This document shows positions 59,039-64,000 of a stretch of 64,000 nucleotides of DNA, piece by piece. The position numbers were made by a program, and so were the translations under genes. Origin of the DNA: Erodium maritimum (taxonomy: Eukaryota; Streptophyta; Magnoliopsida; Geraniales; Geraniaceae); assembly GCA_963921825.1 (NCBI GenBank), contig OY997596.1:11909001-11973000 (forward strand). The letters run 5' to 3'. Numbering within the stretch: position 1 is the stretch's first letter; each line of letters begins with the position of its first letter. The notes under the pieces are model-generated. The model saw only the letters and a list, made by a program, of their open reading frames with translations. It was not told where the DNA came from and ran no database searches.

Positions 59039-59440
59039 TGTTGTACATGAAAGTTGCGCCGACAGAACACAACGAGGGGAAATTTTTGACAAATTTGATC
59101 TCCAGAAAAGAAAATTAAGAGAGAGATTCAACAAGAAACGTATGTTAATGAGATTGGAGGGAAAGAGCCAAAACAGAGGTTAGGAAAATAACGTTGAATT
59201 CGGTTTAATTCAACGTCCTCCGCTGAGTCCGGAACACTTTGCCACATCTTACCCAAATATGATACAACATAGAGCTATCATATGAATTATCCACATATTC
59301 AAAATACGTATCTTAACAAAATAAAAACAGTTTAAAGTACCAAAAATTCATCTTTATAAAAGTATTATGCTTTTACGGATTTACCTCTCCTTTTAATGAA
59401 AATGTAGGACTTCTCTATCATTTTTTATGCAAAACTAGAT
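59039..59440. promoter_or_regulatory. WD40 gene 5' region
   Basis: Upstream of the WD40 start codon, AT-rich beyond 59270. No TATA box can be singled out. It faces the pectin acetylesterase gene, which is divergent. Confidence 0.35.
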
Positions 59441-59444
59441 ACAT

Positions 59445-60210
59445 GAAAAATAGTGGTGGTTTCTTCGTCCAAATTGACCGCCACCATTCATTGGGCAACG
59501 CTGAGAAGGGAGCAAGGTCGCTCAAGGCTTCATCTCTGGTATCTCTAGTCTCGTTGTCTAGGACAATAAGCCCATATTCAAGCCACTGCGAAGCTCCTGC
59601 ACCGGCGTCGAGACAACTGTCAGAAGACTACCTCCGAAAGCCACCAGTACTTCCATGCCGTCTCTTCCCGAGTCGGGTTCCTCCGTTGAGCATCTTCCCC
59701 ACTGAAACTATCTTGCAACTCCGAGCCCCCAGAGTCGTTCTGGTGAGATCGGGCCCGAGTTATCAACCTCCATCAAGATTCTCATTACCGAGTGTTGTTC
59801 GATCCTCTGTTGCCGAGGTCTAGTACCCACCATCGGAGTTCGACGAATAATACCTGCATGATTCTTCCACCCCCTTTCCCTTTAGAAAGTGTTGAAGTAC
59901 TTTGTTCCACGGTCCGCCACCAGGCGAACCTATAGGTACCCACCACCTCCCGGTCACACTCGGTCATCATGTGACCTATCATCGCACAATTATAAAAAAA
60001 CGAAGGGAGCTTTGCATAAGTAGGGTTGCCACGAACCGGGTTGGGAATTCACAAAAGCACAGTAAGAGGTGGCGTCGAAGGGGGCGCTCCATAGGATGCT
60101 AGAAACGAACCTTGACTGATTCTCCCCAACATATTCCCCATTTGTCACACGGGATGTGGACACAGAGTCCCTGTCCCAATTGTTTCCCCAATGGTTCTGG
60201 TACGGACCAA
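59445..60210 (-). pseudogene. LINE ORF1 remnant between divergent genes
   Basis: Minus-strand frames carry 'NCAMIGHMMTECD' (about 59990-59950), a CCHC zinc knuckle with its first Cys lost, then 'TVEQSTSTLSKGKGGGR' related to the piece at 33730-34002. The rest is frameshifted Pro/Ser-rich sequence. An A-rich run ends the block near 60220 on the plus strand. No TSD was found. Confidence 0.45.
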
Positions 60211-60412
60211 AAAAAGGAGGCCAAAATGAGTTTTTATTTGATTTCTTTTCTAAAAGAAATTATACATTATTTTTAAATAAATCTTATCAATAAAAAACTA
60301 ATACTTATAGGAGGATACGCCATCGTTTTCCATCGCCATCTTCAAGCTGACAACAGTGATGGAAAAAACGACGAGTCGAATAGAATAGCAGCTCTGAGTG
60401 GAGTGTTTGGTG

Positions 60413-63258
60413 ATGCCCTCTGTAACATCAATGGCGAACCAGAGGCTCCGAGCTCTGACTTGGTGGAGAAAGTGGGCGAGGAAGGATAGGGTCATCGCCT
60501 CCGTTGGATTCGCCGTCATCGTCTTCTTCTTCGTTCTCCTCTCCGATGAAGTCAACGTGCCCTCCGATCTCTCCACCGCAGCCACCGCCGATCTCGTTGA
60601 TTTGACCTTGCTGCAAAATGCAAAGGAAAGAGGCGCACGTAATTGAATCCTAATCATCCCACTCCATTTACTTTTAAATTTGCTTATTGGGTTATTGATT
60701 TTGAATTTTACGTTTCCTTTTTGCAGTTTGTTTGGATGGGAGCTTGCCAGGATATCATTTGAAGAAGGGTTTCGGATCTGGTGTGAAAAAATGGCTTCTT
60801 CACCTCGAGGTTGGTTCTGCTCCAATCCATAGCCTCTTCTGTAATGTCTTTCTTCTGCATATCATATCAATTCAATGTGCGTTTCTAGTAGTGATTTTTT
60901 GTCTTTGTGCTCTAGGGTGGAGGGTGGTGCAGTACAGTGTCGTCGTGCTCTCATCGCAGGGGAACTAACTTTGGTTCTTCGGATTACATGGAACCTCAGC
61001 TTCCTTTTGGTGGGATTTTAAGCAGCGACCCTTTACAAAATCCAGGTCAATCTCTCTGAGCTACAGCTACCACTTCCTTGAATTGCTTCAATTGATTTTT
61101 TTTGGTCAGATATGTGTACTGTTTAAATCCGTAAGGGTTTTAATTTGGATGATTTGAAACCCCTTTTTGCAGAACCATATTGTATCATGATTGGCAATGG
61201 TAGGAGTAGATGCTAGTTCAACTCAAGGGGTTTGTTAGTTTTAACTTTTATGCCTTATTTTCAGCTGCCTGTGGAACTCCTCTGAATCATATGTTGCTCA
61301 TATTGGTTTCAAAAGTTGGAGTTGTAGATACCTCAGGCGAACTTCTTTTTTTGGTCTGAATTTGTACCCTTATGCTCCCCATTTCTTACTATCTTAGCCT
61401 GCTGTACGTTGATTCTTTTTGAAATTCTTCATTTTTGTGTCTTTTAGCTTTCTATTACCCTGCATGCACTTGCAATGATCTTTCGCCCGTGTATCACTCA
61501 TGTCATGTTGATCATGTTCCTTCGTTTAACGTCTGTCGCTTTCAGATTTCTTCAACTGGAATAAAGTCATGATACGTTATTGTGATGGTGCATCTTTTGC
61601 TGGCCGCCCCGAAAGTGAATTGAAGGTACTTTTCTTAGGAACTTTTATTTTGAGATACCAAACAGAAAACATGGTATGAAGTTAACATTTAGCTGTTGTA
61701 TGCTATAGAATGGAACAAAACTCTTTTTTAGGGGGCAGCTTATCTGGGAAGCAGTTATGGATAAGCTCTTATCAATTGGCATGTCTAAGGCAAAACAGGT
61801 TATGTCCTTGATACTGTAATGCCTTTCCTATCCTAAATATTAAGGATTAGTGGATTGCAATTTCAATTGACATGTTAAAGTAAGAACTCTGGGATCTATG
61901 GGTGATTTGTTGCAGGCTCTTCTTACAGGATGCTCTGCTGGTGGTTTGGCAACTCTTATTCACTGTGATGACTTTCGGGGACATCTGCCGAAGGATGCAA
62001 CTGTCAAGTGTCTTTCTGATGCAGGTTTTTTTCTTGATGAGTATGTTTTCTGCACATCTTTGTATACTCTATCCTGGTATCTTAATACGATCTGTTCTCT
62101 AAGAAGTAGTGAGGCAGTCACCTTGAGTTCTGTAATACTTATGGTCTCATCAATTGCAGACAGCCTATCGGGCCTACTTTTCTTTATCTATCTATTTTTA
62201 TCTGCAAAAGTGGATATTTGAGGTCTGACATGACAGCTTTAGCTAGGACATCAAAGCACATGCATACTTGAGTTTATGCTTGAATATCATATGTGACTCC
62301 ACAAAATGGAAATAAAATCGCTCCGTGTTTTCATTTCAGGAAAGATGTTAGCGGGAATCGCCACTTGAGATCTGTCTATCATGGTGTTGTGAACCTTCAG
62401 GTTGTGATCCCATTCTTCACCCAACCTGCTTAATATGAATATAATTTATTGGGAAAAGGTGCCATACTAGGTTACTCTTATTGACTTACTTTAAACTGGG
62501 AGCTTGCATTTCCATCTGCCATGCATTATGGGTCAAGCGAAAACCAGAGGCAAATTATTGCTTGTCAAGAGTTATGCTCTTATATGTAATTAATTTGTTC
62601 TGATTTGGCATGCCACCCCATAATTGAACTGGTTTAGATGATTCAGCTAGTCCATTATGTTATGGAATCACTAATGAGTTAGATAGTGTATTCTGTTGCA
62701 TAAACTTTGCACCAAAGAAGATATCAAACATGAAAATGCTGAAGATACTTTTATCCTGGAAATATTATTGATACACTTGTTTACCTCTCATGATGTCAGG
62801 GTGTAGCTAAAAGTTTGCAGAAGGATTGCATAAGGAGAACAGAACCTTATAAGGCAAGTGCTTTCTTTATTTTTCTTGATAAATGTTTGTTGACTAAATC
62901 TAAGAGACTAATATAGGGTTGTTCGACTACCATGCCTTTATTATCTCTAAAACAAATCCATTGTAATTGTTCTGAAATGCAAGGACAGTGCTTCTTTCCA
63001 CAAGAATTTGTTACACACATTAAGACTCCAATATTCCTTGTCAACCCAGCATATGATTTTTGGCAGGTAATTCCACCCCAAGAATGATTCTGTTGTTTGG
63101 TATTATAATTTTAGTTCTGACATGCATCTTATATCAATTATATGATTTTTAGATACAAAATGTATTGGTACCAAATGGATCAGATCCTCATGGCGACTGG
63201 CGAAGATGCAGATTAAGCCTTCATAATTGTAACTCCAATCAAATGGAAATATTACATG
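60413..63258 (+). CDS. Pectin acetylesterase (CE13), 3' end beyond window
   Basis: Ten exons can be read: 60413-60638, 60727-60809, 60916-61045, 61546-61625, 61709-61798, 61916-62040, 62340-62400, 62800-62853, 62989-63066 and 63153-63258, giving 344 residues of an expected ~400. The start is the first in-frame ATG after a TGA (60395); ATG 60431 ([12 protein letters not shown]) is an alternative. A basic segment and one hydrophobic helix near residues 25-45 suggest a signal anchor for the secretory pathway. Family motifs are '[18 protein letters not shown]', 'HLEGGGWC', '[10 protein letters not shown]' and '[17 protein letters not shown]'. The nucleophile Ser is in 'GCSAGG' (about 210) and Asp in 'NPAYDFWQ' (about 306); the catalytic His lies beyond the window. 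It removes acetyl groups from cell-wall pectin. The intron after exon 8 uses a GC donor. Confidence 0.93.
62854..62988 (+). other. GC-AG intron in pectin acetylesterase
   Basis: Exon 8 ends TATAAG and the intron starts GCAAGT, the usual context of rare GC donors. The acceptor GGACAG precedes 'TGCTTCTTTCCACAA' (CFFPQ), which keeps the frame and the conserved family sequence. No GT donor fits as well. Confidence 0.75.
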
Positions 63259-64000
63259 GTAACAATTATAGATCTTTTAACCTACCTACATATAACATAT
63301 ATTGCTTGACAATCCAAGTATATTGCATTCCCTACATCCCATATATTTCTGTCCATCTAGAAAGAATCAAACTTTTCAAGGGAACATCATCTAATGCACT
63401 CGCATCCATATATGGAAGTCTAGTAATAATTGCCCCTTGTATTTTTTTTTTTTTTTTGATTTCTTGGTGTTTCAACATTTCTTTTCCTCTTACAGCGTCA
63501 ATGTTAACCTAATGTGGGAGAACTTTAATAAAGCATCACCCACTAGTAAATGAGATGGTGGGAGCATAGTAGCATCGCTGTATAAAAGTGTTGCGGCATT
63601 AATGTCATAACGATTAAAAGGCTTGCATATTTCTACAGTGTGGAAGATATGAATTTTTTTTGATGCGGTTACCTCATTAATTTTTAGTGTATCCTCCATG
63701 CCAGAGAAGTCTTAAGCGAGACTATTAAATGCCGTGTGCCCAAACCTTGTAGTTTTAGAAGCCCCCAGTTGTTAGATAATGATCGACTCAAATATTATGA
63801 TACTTAGAGTGATTAGCAACTTGACAATTGCATGTAGACTAGGATAGTAAAAATAACTGTATACTACAAGTTGTCAATGACTTCAGATTGTCATAAATCA
63901 TGTTCTAAACTATTTCTTATCATGTAGAACTTGAATGTCTAATCCCATGTCTGTTAGAAATGTGGTGCATACCCTTATCAACTTCCCCAAGTATATCATT
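63259..64000 (+). other. Pectin acetylesterase intron 10
   Basis: It starts with GTAACAATT after exon 10. No further exon of the family (a FINSC-type block is expected) is recognisable before the window ends, so this intron is at least 740 bp, longer than the others. Contents are AT-rich with a T15 run near 63443. Confidence 0.55.

Noticed and set aside
63490-63699. A last exon of the pectin acetylesterase after TCTTACAG at about 63495
   Set aside because: Joining there gives an early stop (ASMLT then TAA) and none of the expected conserved C-terminal sequence.

Overview
This is nuclear DNA from a flowering plant, probably a eudicot. It has short-intron protein genes, Tekay/Del-type Gypsy LTRs, a Copia element, LINE and SINE retroposons, Mutator-type MITEs, PIF/Harbinger and CACTA remnants, and an insertion of organelle DNA. 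I cannot name the species. Host genes occupy mainly the last 9 kb; most of the rest is layered transposon debris.

Layout. 1-7.2 kb: LTR-like non-coding DNA (a minus-strand primer-binding site at 1716) and a CACTA remnant with Ptta/En-Spm-like fragments. 7.3-10.9 kb: a decayed minus-strand LINE ORF1 region and a plus-strand retroposon with a 14-bp target-site duplication (TSD). 11.5-15.5 kb: a Copia element with its TSD but with an aberrant 5' LTR. 15.8-18.1 kb: two Mutator-type elements with 9-bp TSDs. 20.1-24.4 kb: a minus-strand retroposon interrupted by a 3.0-kb solo Gypsy LTR. 24.5-27.3 kb: a PIF/Harbinger transposase that has lost its catalytic core, then another retroposon. 28.2-28.75 kb: two short divergent host exons of unknown function. 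28.9-34.2 kb: three LINE-derived elements. 34.5-39.5 kb: a Harbinger element carrying a Myb/trihelix-like ORF, split by a minus-strand Gypsy LTR. 39.6-41.3 kb: organelle DNA joining psaB, rpoC2 and a mitochondrial-type tRNA-Tyr piece. 41.9-49.6 kb: a minus LTR, three SINE copies (two as a long inverted repeat), and a gutted Gypsy element with its 3' LTR. 50.9-54.7 kb: a second retroposon split by a solo LTR.

The two clear genes are divergent. A WDR44-like WD40 protein (minus, 55187-59038, 8 exons by my model, 986 aa) and a pectin acetylesterase (plus, from 60413, first 10 exons, C-terminus beyond the window) flank about 1.4 kb that contains a LINE ORF1 remnant.

The most unusual signal is shared by all five long Gypsy LTRs. 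Each has a donor-like GTAGGG, a TGAG...CTCA hairpin and an acceptor-like pyrimidine tract plus CAG at corresponding places. They define a possible 1.05-1.46-kb intron inside the LTR, and the element-specific tandem-repeat array of each LTR falls inside it.
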